Assembly: GCA_014281115.1 (NCBI GenBank)
Contig: JACONQ010000007.1
Span: forward strand, 372,001 to 436,000
Length of the DNA stretch: 64,000 nucleotides
Source of the DNA: Laburnicola sp. R22_1
Taxonomy: Eukaryota; Ascomycota; Dothideomycetes; Pleosporales; Didymosphaeriaceae
Direction: 5' to 3'
Within the stretch, counting starts at the first letter, position 1; the number at the start of each line of letters is the position of its first letter. The notes below the pieces were generated by a model. It did no database searches, was not told the origin of the DNA, and saw nothing but the letters and a program-made list of their open reading frames with translations. The position numbers were made by a program, and so were the translations under genes. This document shows positions 1-13,667 of this stretch, piece by piece.

Positions 1-3000
1 GAAGAGCTTATATAGGTAGGCCTAAGGCAATCTACTAATGCTTTAATAGTAATTATTAAGGTGTTACTAGAGATTAAGAACTCTAGAGCCTAGTTTAGGG
101 CCTTCTTTATATAGGTATTAGTAAGGTTATTCTTTTTATTAATCTATCTAATCTTAGAGATTTTGCAGTGCTTATATAATTTGTGAAGTAATATAATATT
201 AATTATAAGGCGCTTTTTATTTATAGTTCCTAGTTATATAAGGCAGTTATAAAGAGACTTTAAATCTATATAAATAACTATAAGGATTAGTAGTAGACTA
301 AGCGTGTATATAATCTTTTAGAGGGTTATGCTAATAGTAATAGTATTATTAAAGCCTCCTATTATACTATATAGCTTGCTAGCAAGAATACTCCTTATTA
401 CTATCTTATACTTAGTTAAATTCTAGTATATAATATTTGCTAGAATATTAAAGTTATTACTATTACCTATATAATACTTATTACCTATAGTAATTAAGAG
501 TTTTAGCTATAAGCTTAGGTCCTTATTATTAGTAAATAAGCTATTAGTAAAGATAAATAGCTTTGCGCAATAAAGATCTAATAGTATAAAAGTAACACTA
601 TACTTACTATTATTAATCTGCTATTAGATTTATATATTTAATATCTTAATATCTTTATATAAGGGTAATATAGTCTAAGCAGCAATAGACAAATTAAATA
701 TAGCTTCTAGTTAGCATATAGAGGCAATATAGGTGCCTCTTATACGCTGCTCTATGTATCTCTAAGTAGTATCCTTATCTTTAGAATTAATTATATAAAG
801 GCCCTTTGCTTAACCTTTCTATATAAGAACTATAGTATTATACATAAGCTAAATTCTTTTACTATTAAACTTAATAGGTTAGTTCTTAGTATGAATAGTC
901 TTATTCTTTATATACAAGGCTACTTTCTTTAGCTTTTCTTCTTTTCTTTGTGTAAAGTTCTTATTAATAATACTAAGGATATTATCTGTTTAAAGGGTAG
1001 TAATCCTAACGATATACTCTTCTTTATTAGGAATAAGTAAATATAGGTTATATAATAAAGTCTTTATACTAAGTTTTTATTTATAGTAGTTATAGTAGGT
1101 CTTAAACTAGTAAAGACCTAATTTAGCTACACTATAAAGTAGTTATATAATATAGAAAATTATGTTTTATAAAAAGTTTATGCGTAGTTTCTTAGGTAGT
1201 CTAGTATAAAGTGTGTAGTCTAGTTTATTAGTAGACTAAATATAGGCCTAGGTAATAGTTTATAGTTTAAAATATATTCTATATATTATCTAAAGGCTTA
1301 CTTCTAATATAAAAGTAGGCGCTAGCTTATCCTTTAAATAGTAGGTAATTAAGTAAGAATTTTATCCTTCTCCTTATTAGAGTAGCTAGCAAATACAAGA
1401 TAAAATTTCTTATAGTTAAGTAGTCTTGCCCTTAACTTCTTATATAAGGCAGAGGTTAAAAATTCTACCCTTATACTTAGATAGGTTAAAGAAAAGAATC
1501 TTAAATATGCTATTAGTAATAAAAGCGTCTATCTCTATATAATCTAACTCTTTAAAAGGTGCTTTAGGTGTTATACTTACACCTTTTATATAGAGCTTTA
1601 AAAATAGTTCTCAATTGCTTATTTTCTTTTAGGAAAGGAATGTAGTATTCTTTCTTAGACAGCCTCTCTTCCTTTTCTTTAAAAAATTTCTTTATATAGA
1701 GGTAATATTATTTACTTTATATAATAGCAGAAAAGTGTAATTTACTTTATATAATAGTAGAAAAGTGTAATTTACTTTATAATAGTATAGCTTAACTTGC
1801 GTATAGCGAAACTTTACTAGACTATTTTTAGGTTAAGAATTATATTTTTATTCTTAATGCCCTTAATCTTATATAGGCCTATCTATCTACCTTTCTCTCT
1901 TTAGACTATAACTTTAAATTTAAGTAGAAGCTTAAGAACTTTATACGCTATTAATAGACTATTATAAGTATTTAGTATAAAATTAATATTAGTTTTATTT
2001 CTTTTCTTTTATATTATTTTTATTGCCTTTTATATAGCATTTATACGTATAATAATATTAAGTAATAAAGAAGAATTTATGCTAATTCTAGAATATGCGC
2101 TAAAGACTAGCAGTATAAGGATAAGGTTATCTAGGCCTATAGTATTATTAATAGCTTTAATAGCTATTTAAAAGATATTCTTATTAGTTATACAATTTTC
2201 TAGTTTAGCCTTAAGAATATTAAAGGCTTTATAGAGAGGTGTATATAAACGCTTAACTTTTCCTATTACCTAATATACTTCTATAGGTATTTGCCTATAG
2301 GTTGCGCTAATAATCTTTATATAGTTCTTAAACTTATCTAGTATAAAGTTTGTACCTAGGTTATATATAATATAGTTAGATAGACCTTAGTAGATATTAA
2401 CTTAGTATTTATAGAAGACTTTCTACGCATCTTATATAGATATTAATTTTAAAAAGATTACAGCTTAAAATAATATATTTGCATCTATAATATATAGTGC
2501 ATTTCTAGTTCTAATATATATAATATTAATAATAATTTTATAGTTAAAGTAGGTGTTATTCTTAATAGTAAACTTAAAGCAACGCAGGGCTTATTTATAT
2601 AATTAATAGTAGTAGTAAAACTTCTAGAATTTATTTAGTATAGTAGTATTCACTTTATAGCTAATATTAGTAAGTATCTTTTAAAGACTTTTTATATAGA
2701 AATATCTAAATTATTAATAAAGGTAATAGAATTCTTATTTAGTAAAGAAAGACATAGTTTCTTCCTTACTAATATTAAAAAAATGGTGTCTCTATTTGCG
2801 TATAATAGGTATAGTTGTACTGTTCTTTTATATAATAATATCTAGAATATTATTAAAGTAGACACCTAGCTTATTAGCATCTGCTAGTAATAGTAGAAAT
2901 AGAATTAGAGTATCTAGGATATAATAGGTAACCATTTCTATTAAATTTATAATTTATATAGTTTCTAGAGATTCTTATAGGTTCTAACCTTTAAAGCTAA

Positions 3001-3749
3001 TATTAGTGTTACTAGATATCTAATTAATCTTTATATAGGGGTTCTCTTATATATATTCCTCTAGCTATGCTTTACTAATAGTAAAAATTCTTACTATACC
3101 TATATTCTATAGTTTACCTTGGTATATTATATAGTATTAATCTTTAAGAATAAACTGTTCTATACACTTCTCTAGCTTTATTTTATAGATATATTTGCTA
3201 GTTATATAGTAAAGATAGATAGTAGTAGTTAGATAGAATACTTAATTATTACTATTTTTATTATTTTTACTTTGCTTCTCTTCTTTATATAAAGTAGATG
3301 TCTTATTATTATACCCTTCTATATTCTAAATATAGAACTAAATAGTTTTATATAAAGGCGTTTTATTATTATACTCTTTATAGAAGATAATATACTATCT
3401 TATTATGTAGATACGCTTATTGCGTAAATAGTTAGAAGACTAATAACCTTTTTATAGCATATAAAACACTTCTTTAGTCTTATACAAATATTATTTAATT
3501 AGAATCTAAATTGCAATAATAATAGTATAAATTATTTACTAAATTCTTATCTATAAGGACCTAGTAATTTCTTTCTTTATATAGAAAAGTTATATTTATA
3601 ATTAGTGTAGTACGTATTAGCCTTTTGTAGGTACTAATTAGATTAGTAATTAATTATAACTTAAATTAATATATAAAGATTAGTAAATAGAGCTTTATAG
3701 GTAGGCTTAAAAGTAAATATAGCCTACTCTAGCTCTAGATATCTATAGT
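1..3749 (-). pseudogene. RIP-degraded Ty1/copia-type gag-pol relic (first part, runs off the left edge)
   Basis: Read on the minus strand, the block keeps the order of a copia polyprotein despite many stop codons. A Gag cysteine motif (KCFICYKK) lies near 3,440-3,475. Integrase-like residues lie near 2,000-2,320 (a stretch like ERYHTPLRRAFNILKAEL after allowing for RIP). RNase H-like residues lie near 230-600 (SILASKLYS and TDSKSLYDCL-like). Integrase preceding reverse transcriptase and RNase H is the copia order. No LTR is visible in this part. The relic is cut at 3,750 by family C copy C1 and appears to resume after 13,282. A related copy occurs at 60,530-61,487. Nearly all CpA and TpG have become TpA, so no protein can be made. 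Confidence 0.7.
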
Positions 3750-4387
3750 ATACTTATATAGTTTGGTTTTTTTTTGCGACTAAGGGGTTTCTAATAAAAA
3801 TATCATAATAATAGTAGATATTCCTCCTGCTATTATATACACAGAAAAGCGTTTTAAGGTAGTATTAATAAAAGAGTTAGCGCGTTATAAGTAAGCTAAG
3901 CAAGCTTAGTAGGCTTAGCGCGCCTACTCTAACTAAAAAAAAATCTATATATAAAACTATGCGTAAGGCTATATCGCAATACTATAGTTTAGAGTAGAGA
4001 AAAAAAAGGTATAAAATAGCGCTAGCGCCGCAACTAGTACAATACTGCAACTATTATCTTCCTTTACTATTATCTTTAAAAATTGCTAAAAGCAACAGCT
4101 ATTATATTAATAGGTTCGTACTACTTACAAAATATATACTAAGTAGGAGCTTATATACTATAGGTACACTAACGCTCTATCTTTATATTAAAGTTAATCT
4201 TAAGAAAACTTCTACTATTGCTCTATTTCCTACTATCTTCCTAGGTCCTAGTGCTAATACTAATACTGCTGTTAACGCCGCCTAAAAGTACAATTCCTAT
4301 CTACTTACTACTATTACTAGGTCTACACTAAAGTACTACTCTATCTATAAGATTATTAATAAGTTAAAGTAGAAGGTATACCTTAGC

Positions 4388-4665
4388 TATAACGGTTCGT
4401 GGCTGCCTTTCTGCTAGTTATTTACCATTACCTTTCCTTTTACACCCTAATAGCGCCTTTTACCTTATAGAAGGCGTCTTTCCTAGTTAGTGTTAGCGCG
4501 TGGTTCGCGTAGACCTATGCCCTACGTCGCCCACTATATAAGTAAGGGCCCTCTAGTTTCCTTCCTTTTCCTCTATATTAGTATAGTCTTAATTTAGTTA
4601 TCTCTTTTAACTATACTAGCTATTTCTAAGAGGTTTTTTCTATAAGGCTATGTATCGCCCTTATA
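4388..4665 (+). repeat. 5' LTR of the gypsy element
   Basis: 278 bp, matching the 3' LTR at 12459-12736 along its whole length with many transitions. The 5' copy has more C-to-T and G-to-A changes (for example TGCCTTTCTG versus TGCCTCCCTG). It contains a CCACTATATAAG stretch that could hold the TATA box of the element promoter. Confidence 0.9.
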
Positions 4666-4763
4666 TTATACTAAGATTAAATTTCTTTGGCTATAGACAG
4701 CAACATAATATCTACTTCTCTCTTAAAACGCTGCCTATAGGCGGTTAAATTAGTAGAAGTTTT

Positions 4764-5017
4764 AGCTTACTAGGTTAGGCTAGAAGCGTGTTAGTCACTT
4801 TGGTGTCAGACAGTATTGTTACACTACGCTAAGGTGGATTAGACCATTGCTTACTAGGTTAGGCCAGAAGTTTATTAGTTACTTTAGTGCCAGGCAGTAT
4901 TGCTACACTACGCTAAGGTGGGTTAGGCCATCGCTTACTAGATTAGGCCAGAAGTTATTAGTTACTTTAGTGCCAGGCAGTATTGTTATACTACGCTAAG
5001 GCCTACTTAGAAAGGTC
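4764..5017 (+). repeat. Three tandem units of about 85 bp downstream of the 5' LTR
   Basis: Units start at 4764, 4849 and 4933, each opening GCTTACTAG and carrying GCCAGGCAGTATTG or a close variant. The array lies between the LTR and gag, in the leader where packaging or dimerisation signals sit in other retroelements. A related but longer-period array occurs in the internally deleted copy near 54,030-54,500. Confidence 0.8.
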
Positions 5018-5436
5018 GCTTACCTAGTTAGGCAGGGAGTTCCTAAACAAACAAACAATAATTACTAAATAATAACTACTGCGCTACACTCTACAGAGCC
5101 AACTTGCCTAATAACCTCCTTTTGGCGTTATTATAGCAAGGGCACAAGACATAGAGCCAGGCCATAGAGGTGATATAGAGGTCGAAGTTTTACGCATTTT
5201 ATCTTATACTTTATTTTTTACTAAATCTTTTCTTAGCTTAGACTATACGCTAGCTCGCACGCTATATAAGACCTATCACCCTAGGTCTATTCGCTACACC
5301 CTCTCCGCAACCCCTACTTCGCTCCACCCTACTACTGCCTGCACTATAGCAAGCCGCCGCCCTTCGATTTAGAAGACTTCTGGAACGTTTCTAGCGTTCT
5401 CTCTATCCTTAGACAGTTCTAGGATCGACAATATAG

Positions 5437-8400
5437 AGGTGGACGTTCGCCTACACCCCGCTAACAATAGTCTACACAACGCTTACCTTAAGAAGATTCC
5501 TCTACTTAACTCCACTAGTAAGCTGTTATCTATCTAGCGCGAAAAGCAGCTAATGGCTGCTCTCTAGACAACTAGTTGCTTTTCCCCTAGCCTAATAAAG
5601 AAAAAGAGCATTATTAAACTACTAAAAAAGGTTTACCCTAAAGGAATTCTTTACAACACACAGCACGATTACTATATTACTATACTTAAAGTAGACTAGC
5701 TAAGCGATAAATTTTTAATAGCAGATCTTAAGTGGCTTGTGCACTAAGGTAAAGCTAAACTTAAAGCTACTAGTAAGTACAACGCGTTTATAAGACAATT
5801 TGAGCTAGACTAATTAATCTAGCACGGCTTGGAAATAAGATAGTTACTTGCCACCTATTAGCTTTGGGCTCGATATTGCTTTTCTTAAGGCCTATTTTTA
5901 GAGATAGTACTAGATTTAGTAACTAGGGCTATTACAAAGTCTAAAGAAGACCCTAAATAGGAGGTTCTTATTTGGGCTTTATGCGAGCGCGCTAATATAT
6001 TTAAATAAGCTTTTACTATACTTAAGATAATAACACCTTATACTATAGGATATATAGTCTTAGAAAATTCCTACTTCTAGCCTAATGTTGCCAATTACGC
6101 AGCTATTAGATAAGACTTATTTAGCCCTAAGAAAGTTCTCCCCTCTGTTAAAGATAGTTATAATCTATAGCACCGCACTTAAGTCCTCTTAAAACCCCCT
6201 GGCCCAGGAACGCCTAATCTACCATATGGTTTACGCCGCCCTTAGGCGGCCGAGCAGAGCTTATTCTGTTCTACCGCGACCTAACGTGCACTATAACATC
6301 CGCCCTAGCTTGTAGTGTCTACTTCGCAATAGGACAACACCCTTTACTACTCTCTAGTCCTAGGATATATATAAACCAAGCTCGTTAACAGCGCCTAAAT
6401 TAACGTGCCCTGGGGTAGACACGCTTTGGCTGTCCTATCTAGTGTGTCTAAGCTAAGACGCTTTGCGAAGCTACCTAACGTTAATAAGTACTATAGAAAA
6501 GGTTAATCTAGCCCTAGTATTAAAGATTGGCTAGAGGATATACGCAACAAGATCCGCGTAAACACGGACTATTACTAAGGCGATAATAATAAGGAAGATT
6601 AAGATAACCTTATAAAAGCCATTCTTAGCCGCCTTAGAGGCGCGCCTTAAGAGGCAGCGCGAAATTGGCGTTAGACAAATTAGGCCCTCTAAGAAGATTA
6701 TGGATCCAAAGCACTCTTTAAATTTCTAGAAGAGACTTACTGCGATCCCTTCGCTTTCTAATAGGCACGCGAGAAGTTTTATAAGCTCTTCCTCTTTAAT
6801 AGAATAAATGCCTAAACGTTTCTATAGGCTTTTAAGAGTCTAGCTAGGAAAGGTAGACTAGACGCAAAGACCTAGAAGAATAAATTATAACTTAAATTAA
6901 CTAGAAGTCTTAAGTTAATGCTCTGGCGAGAGATAAAAGACTTTAATATTAACTACCTAGCAATTAAACGCTAAATAACCGCAGCCAGCTGTACTCTTTA
7001 AGATAATAACGCAACAACCCCTTTCTAGGCACACATAAGAACTTCTTTCTAGGTATTACTCTCTAGATTATAGTTCTTGTACGCGGCCCCTACTAAATTA
7101 GCACCCTACTCTAGACCCGCTACTAATAATTAACCCACTGTTCCCTTCTCTACCCTCTATAATTAGACTAGGACGTAGTGTGTCTAGAACCACGCCTGTT
7201 TTAAGTGTGGCGAAGTAGGAAACAAATACTTACGCCGCTGCCCCCGCACTAAGAAGATAGCCACACAAGCGAATATAGACATAGCGGACGATTTAGATTT
7301 GGACAAACTTAGTATCACCTACTACTCTAATTTAGAGGCAGGCAATTTGTTAGATAATAAGGCTTTAAATGCGTGCTACTAGACTACCCTAATCTAGTAG
7401 CTTATATAGGGGCCACTAAACTAATTAACCTAGACAAACCGCAGTTTTAATTACAAAACGCAGATGCTAAGCCAAAATTATTGCCTATAGGCGGCAAAAT
7501 AGTAAGAGTCCCTAAGCTATTTAAAGGCTCCTAACTAGTCCTGCTAGTGCAAATCGTATTCTAAGGATTAGCTCTTAGGTTGCGAGCCTTAATAGACACT
7601 AGTGCTAGCGCTTATAACCTTGTCGCTTTAAGGTATATAAAGGCGGTACGAAAACAGCTTAAAGCCAAACTCCTCCGCCTAAAGACACTAATTCCCCTTA
7701 AAAACTTCGCAGGGAAGAGAAGCGCGAAAGTGGACACCTGTTTTACAGCCTAGCTTAATATTAATAGACGCAACTTTACTATATAGTCTATTTTTTATAA
7801 TATAGGGGACCACAATCTTATTATTAGTAGGAAATTTTTTAAGTAAGCTAATTGCCTAGTTAACGCTTAGGACCGCCGCCTTTATTAGAAAGATAATAAG
7901 AATCTAACCTTTGCCGGCAACCTTGTCCTACCGCGAACTTCCTCTCCACCCAACCCTTCCCACCAGAACAACGCTACTTAACAGAATAGCCTACTTAAAA
8001 AATAGGACTATACCTACTAAAAGACTCGCTTATTAAAAGCCAACTAGAGCGTCTCTAAGAAAATCTCTGTCTAGCTTCCCAACCCCATTATCTTGGTTAT
8101 CGGAACGTACTTAAAGGCTTACTAGAAACTAAGCTGTAAAAACAACTTTAATAGAGATAGTAGCGTAGAGGCTATAGAGCTATCTTCCTTAGATAAAGAG
8201 CTATCTAACGACGAGTCGCCTATTAGTCACCCTGTCCCCACTATCTAAGAAAGCCACTAGTAAGACTAGCCCCTAGGAATTGTGCGGCAGGATCTAGGTA
8301 TTATCCCTAGCCCTAGATCTAGAGACTATAATCCTACTAGAGAAGCTAATCTAAGGATTAGATAGCTCTTACAGGAATTAACTATTTAATTAGAATTACT

Positions 8401-11400
8401 CTAGTTAGAATAACCTAGGATGGCTCTCTTCTGCCCCACTAAATTACTAACATGGAAGGAGAACTTGCGAAAGATAAACAATAAATTGCATTTAGCAGAT
8501 CCACTAGCCCTATAGGATCTAGCCAACCTTCTAGAACTTATTTAGGCGCTAACGCGGGAACAATTATACGCTGCTAGCGTTAATATTAATATAGTAACTG
8601 CCGCAGCCTTTGCTTTAAACAGCGGCCACAAGTCTAACGCAATTATGGGTTGTACTAGCCCCTACGAGCTGGCCAAACTTATTAAGGATCGCGAGAGCGA
8701 GATACACGGCCCAGAAAACAAGTCCTAAGCTAACCTACTTACTAAAATGGAACAAGCGCTCCCCTAGTTAGGATACGCCAGAGCGGAGCCCGCCCATTTT
8801 TCAAAATTGGATTTTAACGCCCTCCCGCCTTACTAAAAGGGCTTTAATTACTATATCAACCTTACTAAAGACCTGTCTACGCTTACCACCTCGCCTTTAT
8901 ATAGCATATTCTTAGAGCACCTTAAACTTCTTAAAGCCTACATTAACAACTATATTAAGCGCGGGTTTATTGTCCCTAGTAACGTCAGCTTTACTTTGTC
9001 AGTATTATTTGCCAAAAAGCTAGGCGGAGGTTAGCGCTTTTGCGTTAATTACTGCTAGCTTAATACTATTACTAAAAAGGACATTATAGCAATCCCACTT
9101 ATTAAAGAGACACTTATGTGCCTCTCTAGAGCGAGACTTTTTACTAAGCTTAACATTCGCTAAGCATTCTACTAAATTCGGCTCACCCTAGAGACTAAAG
9201 CGCTGACTACTTTTTAAACTTAGTATAAAAACTATAAGTATAGGGTCTTACCCTTTAGTCTCTGCAATAATCCTACCACCTTTTAACGGTTTATTAATAG
9301 TGTTCTAGGCGATTATCTAGACGACTTCTATACTGTATATATTAATAACATTCTTATCTTTTCTAAGAATCTTCTAGAATATAAAGAACACGTTTGTAAG
9401 GTCCTACTCTGCTTAAGAAATACTAATCTCTAAGCTAATCTTAAGAAATACGAATTTGCTATAATAGAAACTAAGTTCTTAGAATATATTATTAGCACTA
9501 AAGGAATCTGTAAGGACCCCGCAAAGACTACTACAGTTTAGAAATAGAAAGAGCCTACAATACTTAAGGTATTATAGAGCTATTTAGGCTTCTATAACTA
9601 CTACTACTCCTTCTTTCCTTACTATAGGCAGGTTATTTGCCCCCTAATTAAGCTGCTAAAAAATAGTGCCTTCCACACCTTTAGAGACTAGGAACGTGCT
9701 GCCTTTAAAGCCGCTAAGCAACTTGTAGTTAGCGACGTCCTAGTCTTATAGTACTCCCTATTTCGGATTATCTATATAGAAACTAACTCTAGTAACAGCG
9801 TTAATGTGGGCCCTCTTAGTTAACTATAATCTAACAGTACCTAGCGTCTAGTTGTATGGTACTCTAAATTATTAAAGTCCGCTAAGTTAAATTATAATAT
9901 TCATAATAAGAAAATATTAGTAGTTATGTAGGGCCTTTTAGAATAGAGAGCGTAACTAATTAGCCTCTAAACTGCCAAGCCCTTTGATATTATTATTAAT
10001 TATTAGGCCCTTGAGTACTTTAGCACTAAACGCGAGCTCTTTCTATAGTAAGCCTATTAGTCTAAGAAGCTGTCCGAATACTATTGTTAAATTACGTACT
10101 AACTAGGCACCGCAAATATTGTAGTCAATGTGCTATCTAGGAAATAGGACGAGCTAAAGTCGCAGAAGAAGAAGGATTAAGAGGCTCGCACCCGGTTTTT
10201 TCTTCTATAACTACTAGATACCGCTAAAGTAGCTCTTAGGGCTATTACAATTGCAGAGTAGAAGGAAGAAAAAGTTAATATAAGCCCTAAAGGAGCCTAT
10301 CCTTATATACTTATTAATCGCCTGCTATATACTAATTAACTACACGAGGTGCTTAAATCGCTCTAAGAAGCTGCCTATTCTAGATTACTAGGTTTCGCCC
10401 TTATCCCTTTAGGGTTACTTCTCTATAAAGACCGCCTAGTAGTTCCCTCTATAGAGTTTCTTTAGACGCATCTAATTTAAACAATGTATACTTATTAGGT
10501 TACTACCTATCTAGGTATATAAAAAACTCTTTAGCTTTTACGCTAGTTGTATTACTAAAAGGGCATAAACGCCAACGTTAATAGGTATATTTCTAATTGC
10601 AAAGACTGCTAGTGGAGCAAGCCCCTGCTAGATAAAAAGCCAGGCTTGTTACACCCGCTTCCTATCTCTAAAAATGTCTAGTAAGATGTCTTAATTAATT
10701 TTATATTATTCTCTAAGGATAAGAAAGGGTATAACAATACAATAGTATCTTATTACTGCCTATCTAAGTGTGCCTTTTCTATGCCCTGCTACAAGACAGT
10801 CATGGCTAAATAAGCCGCTAATCTTTACTATTAGTACATATTTAGAGTCTTTGGCCCCCCTTAATTAATTGTCTCTAACTGTGGCCCCTAGTTTATTTCT
10901 ACTTTCCTGGCTACTTTATATAAGCTTATAGGTATTAAGTAACTTCTCTCTATAGTGTGGTATCTACAAACTAATAGCCAAACTAAGATTATAAATTAGT
11001 ACCTTAACTAGTGTCTGCGTCTGTTTATTAACTTTTATTAAGATAACTAGTCGGATTTACTGCCTAGTATAGACTAGGGCTAAGCAATACTACTCTATAA
11101 CAACACCGGAGTTTCGCCTTTTAAGATTAAGTTTGGGCATTAGCCATACTTTTACTAGGACTAGCGCAAGCGTACCTAACTAGTTACTAAATCTCTAGAC
11201 GACGTTACTTTAGAAAAGGCTAAGGCGCGGGTTAAGACCTATGCCAAAGCCTACGAATTCGTCTGTGACACCGCCCGCGCCAATATGTCTACTGCCTAGG
11301 AAATACAATTAGAGTAGGCTAACAAACATAGACAAGCTGTTAATTTCGATGTTAGGAACTAGGTCTTTATTACCCCAAAGGGATTTATTACTAAATGCCT

Positions 11401-11975
11401 ATTAGTTAAGTTAAATTATTAAATAAAAGAACTATACCTAATTATAGGCAAGAAAGGCCACTTATTTATACTTAAACTTCTATAATATATAAGAGTTTAC
11501 CTAGTGTTTCACGCTAATAGGCTTTAAAGAAATCTAAATAATCCCTTACTAGGTTAATTACAACCTCTAAAACTATCTATTAAGGTAGATAGAGTCCCTA
11601 AGTGGCTAGTTTCTCGCATCCTTAATAGCAAAGTAGACCGCGGAACACTAAAGTACTAGGCAGTGTGAGAAGGGCATAACTCTAACCTAACCTACTACCC
11701 TGCCAATAACTTTGTTAACTCTCCCCTGCTAATCGAAGCTTACTATTAAGAGTACCCTAAGCGAGCCAGTCTACTAAAACAGTTGCCTATTTAGCTAGAC
11801 GCCGCCCTCTAAGACACCTTTCTAGAGCCTATCCCTAAAGACAATATGCCCGTAAAGACAGGGTTAAAGCGCCGCATTAGGCGTGCTTAGCTAGGTGCCT
11901 GTTACTTTTTAACACCTACACGCCCTTAGGCTCGCGCGCGTAACTGGATACCTATCGCTTTTTAGTACCCTTATC
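5437..11975 (+). pseudogene. Gypsy gag-pol relic with CCHC knuckle, RT, integrase and chromodomain
   Basis: Several stretches stay readable between stop codons. A zinc knuckle lies near 7197-7242 (CFKCGEVGNKYLRRC, with Tyr where His is expected, a CAC-to-TAC change). Reverse transcriptase starts near 9038 (RFCVNY, then TITKKD) and has an active-site relic YINNILIFS near 9338 where YVDDILIFS is usual. Integrase has QTNSQTKI near 10,967 where QTDGQTE is usual. A chromodomain-like end lies near 11,590-11,720 (WEGHNSNLTYYPANN). A chromodomain after integrase defines chromoviruses, which in known members bind modified histones and guide insertion. In-frame stops and Asp-to-Asn changes make it inactive. 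Ends are approximate. Confidence 0.85.
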
Positions 11976-12458
11976 CCTAGACATCCCTACTACCGCTGGC
12001 AGCCCCCATAGCTTTAGAAGCTGCCCTGCCCTAATTAAAAACTATATAGTCGGGTCAACACGTTTTTTAAAACGCTCTCCTATAGTACTAGGAAACCTTA
12101 TACAACATAATTGCGCCAGCACGCAATAAACTAACTAGAAAATTTTTAGCTAACCGCGTTTTTATATAGCGTTAGAGCTAAGAATACGCTCTATTAGCGA
12201 AACGCCAAACGCTAAGATGTGGTTTCTACCGCGTTTTTTCCACTGATCCACTAATTCACCCCTAATAACTTTCCTTAATATCTCCACCAAATAGCACCCA
12301 AATTGAAAATCGAGGCCACCGCTGGAACCGTAGGGGCCCATTGCCCCTACTCTAGCCCTCTTCGGCCCTAAAATGGTGCTGGTTACGTTGAAAATCCGCC
12401 AAAACACACTATTTTCACGTACTTTCCTTCCTATTTTCAGGCCTTAAAAGGGGGGTTA

Positions 12459-12736
12459 TGTAACAGTTCGTGGCTGCCTCCCTGCTAGTCATTCACCATT
12501 ACCTTTCCTTTCACACCCTAATAGCGCCTTTTACCTTATAGAAGGCGCCTTTCCTAGTTAGTGTTAGTACGTGGTTCGCGTAGGCCTGTGCCCTACGCCG
12601 TCCACTATATAAGTAAGGGCCCCCTAGTTTCCTTCCTTATCCCCCATCTTAGTATAGTCTCAATTTAGTTATCTCTTTTAACCATACTAGCTGTCTCCGA
12701 GAGGTTTGCCCTGTAAGGCCGTGTACCGCCCTTATA
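12459..12736 (+). repeat. 3' LTR of the gypsy element
   Basis: 278 bp, starting TGTAAC directly after the polypurine tract and ending CTTATA before the TSD copy TTAGC. It is less mutated than the 5' LTR. Confidence 0.9.
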
Positions 12737-13281
12737 TTAGCCTAAATAAGGCAGTTCTAGTATACTAGTTAGGCGTAGTAATAGACACAAAGGCTTTCTA
12801 CTATACCTATAACGCCTCGCATTACTATATATTAGAAAGGAGATAAATAAAAATAGAATTAAAGGTAGTAAAGAAAAGATAAAGGTGTTCATTAATAAGT
12901 TACTAGGAGAGAAGAGCGTTACGTAGATATATTAAATCCTTATAGTTATAGCATTAAATAGTAAGCTAGTAAGCGTGTTATATAAGTATACTGCCTAGTA
13001 GCGCGTAAATATAGTATAATCACTAATAATAGCAATAATAAAGTAAGAGTTAGTTTTCTATACACGCTTTAAGTAACTTTTAATAGGCGTTAAAGTGCTT
13101 ATAGATAGTAGGGCGAGTGTATAGTAACTACTATTATATTAGTAGAGACTTAGTAGACTATATTTTTAGGCGCTGGACTAGAGCGACCTTTTTATCCTAA
13201 CCTACGCAGGCTTAAATAAAAAAAAAGTGTGATTAAAAAGAGTAATTAATATTAAATAAACAATGCGACCATACTTATATA

Positions 13282-13656
13282 ATAGTAGTATAGAGAGGAA
13301 TTTTCCTAGTAAAGTCTACACCTAATACTCTTTATGCAAGGGTAAGCCTATTAACTATTACCTCTAGAGATTTATATAGACTCTTATTAGAGTTTTTATA
13401 CTAATATTATATAAAAGTTATTATAGTCTAGTTTTTCTAATACTAGTTATAGTTAATAGTAATATTAAAGTAACTATTAAGTGCTTTATATAAGCACTTT
13501 TATAATTATCTAGGGTACATAGTATAAAGATATCTAGAAAGATATTTAGGTATTAATTCTTTGCAATATCTAGACGTCTATATAGATCTATAAAGATCCT
13601 AGTCTTATTTACTAAAATATTATACAGAGCTCTAGTATAGTTATTATTCTTATTTT
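13282..13656 (-). pseudogene. Copia relic, continuation beyond C1 (gag-side part)
   Basis: Excising C1 with one TSD copy joins this stretch to the copia relic ending at 3749, so it should hold the gag part upstream of the cysteine motif. The minus-strand reading is broken by many stops, and I assign it by position more than by residues. Confidence 0.45.
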
Positions 13657-13667
13657 ATACCTTTTAA

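Larger units (their letters stand above)
4388..12736 (+). mobile_element. Ty3/gypsy chromovirus LTR retrotransposon, complete but RIP-inactivated
   Basis: Two 278-bp LTRs bound the element, which is flanked by the 5-bp target duplication TTAGC (4383-4387 and 12737-12741). The 3' LTR starts TGTAAC and ends CTTATA, which restores to TG...CA if RIP is allowed for. A polypurine tract (AAAAGGGGGG, 12447-12456) abuts the 3' LTR. Internally, in order, are a tandem array near the presumed primer-binding site, then relics of gag with a CCHC knuckle, protease, reverse transcriptase, RNase H, integrase and a chromodomain. Removing it rejoins the two halves of C1, so it inserted after C1. The interior, especially the 3' end, keeps more GC than the surrounding sequence. 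Confidence 0.92.
3761..13270 (+). mobile_element. Family C repeat, copy C1, interrupted by a gypsy retrotransposon
   Basis: C1 begins with a T-run followed by GCGACTAAG and ends CAATGCGACC. It is flanked by an exact 11-bp direct repeat, ATACTTATATA, at 3750-3760 and 13271-13281. The same termini bound C2, C3, C4 and C6 elsewhere in the window. Removing the nested LTR element (4388-12736 plus one TSD copy) leaves about 1.15 kb, the family length. Near 13,080-13,130 the plus strand reads VLIDSRAS, resembling the D-S-G-A active site of a retroviral-type aspartic protease with one RIP change. The family is unknown to me. Confidence 0.8.

Noticed and set aside
4764..5017. Tandem units considered as a CRISPR-like or satellite array
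   Set aside because: Units are contiguous without spacers, and they lie in the leader of an LTR element.
12162..12407. 81-codon minus-strand frame near the gypsy 3' LTR
   Set aside because: It lies inside the retrotransposon, antisense to gag-pol, and has no recognisable domain. It is open because this tract escaped RIP.
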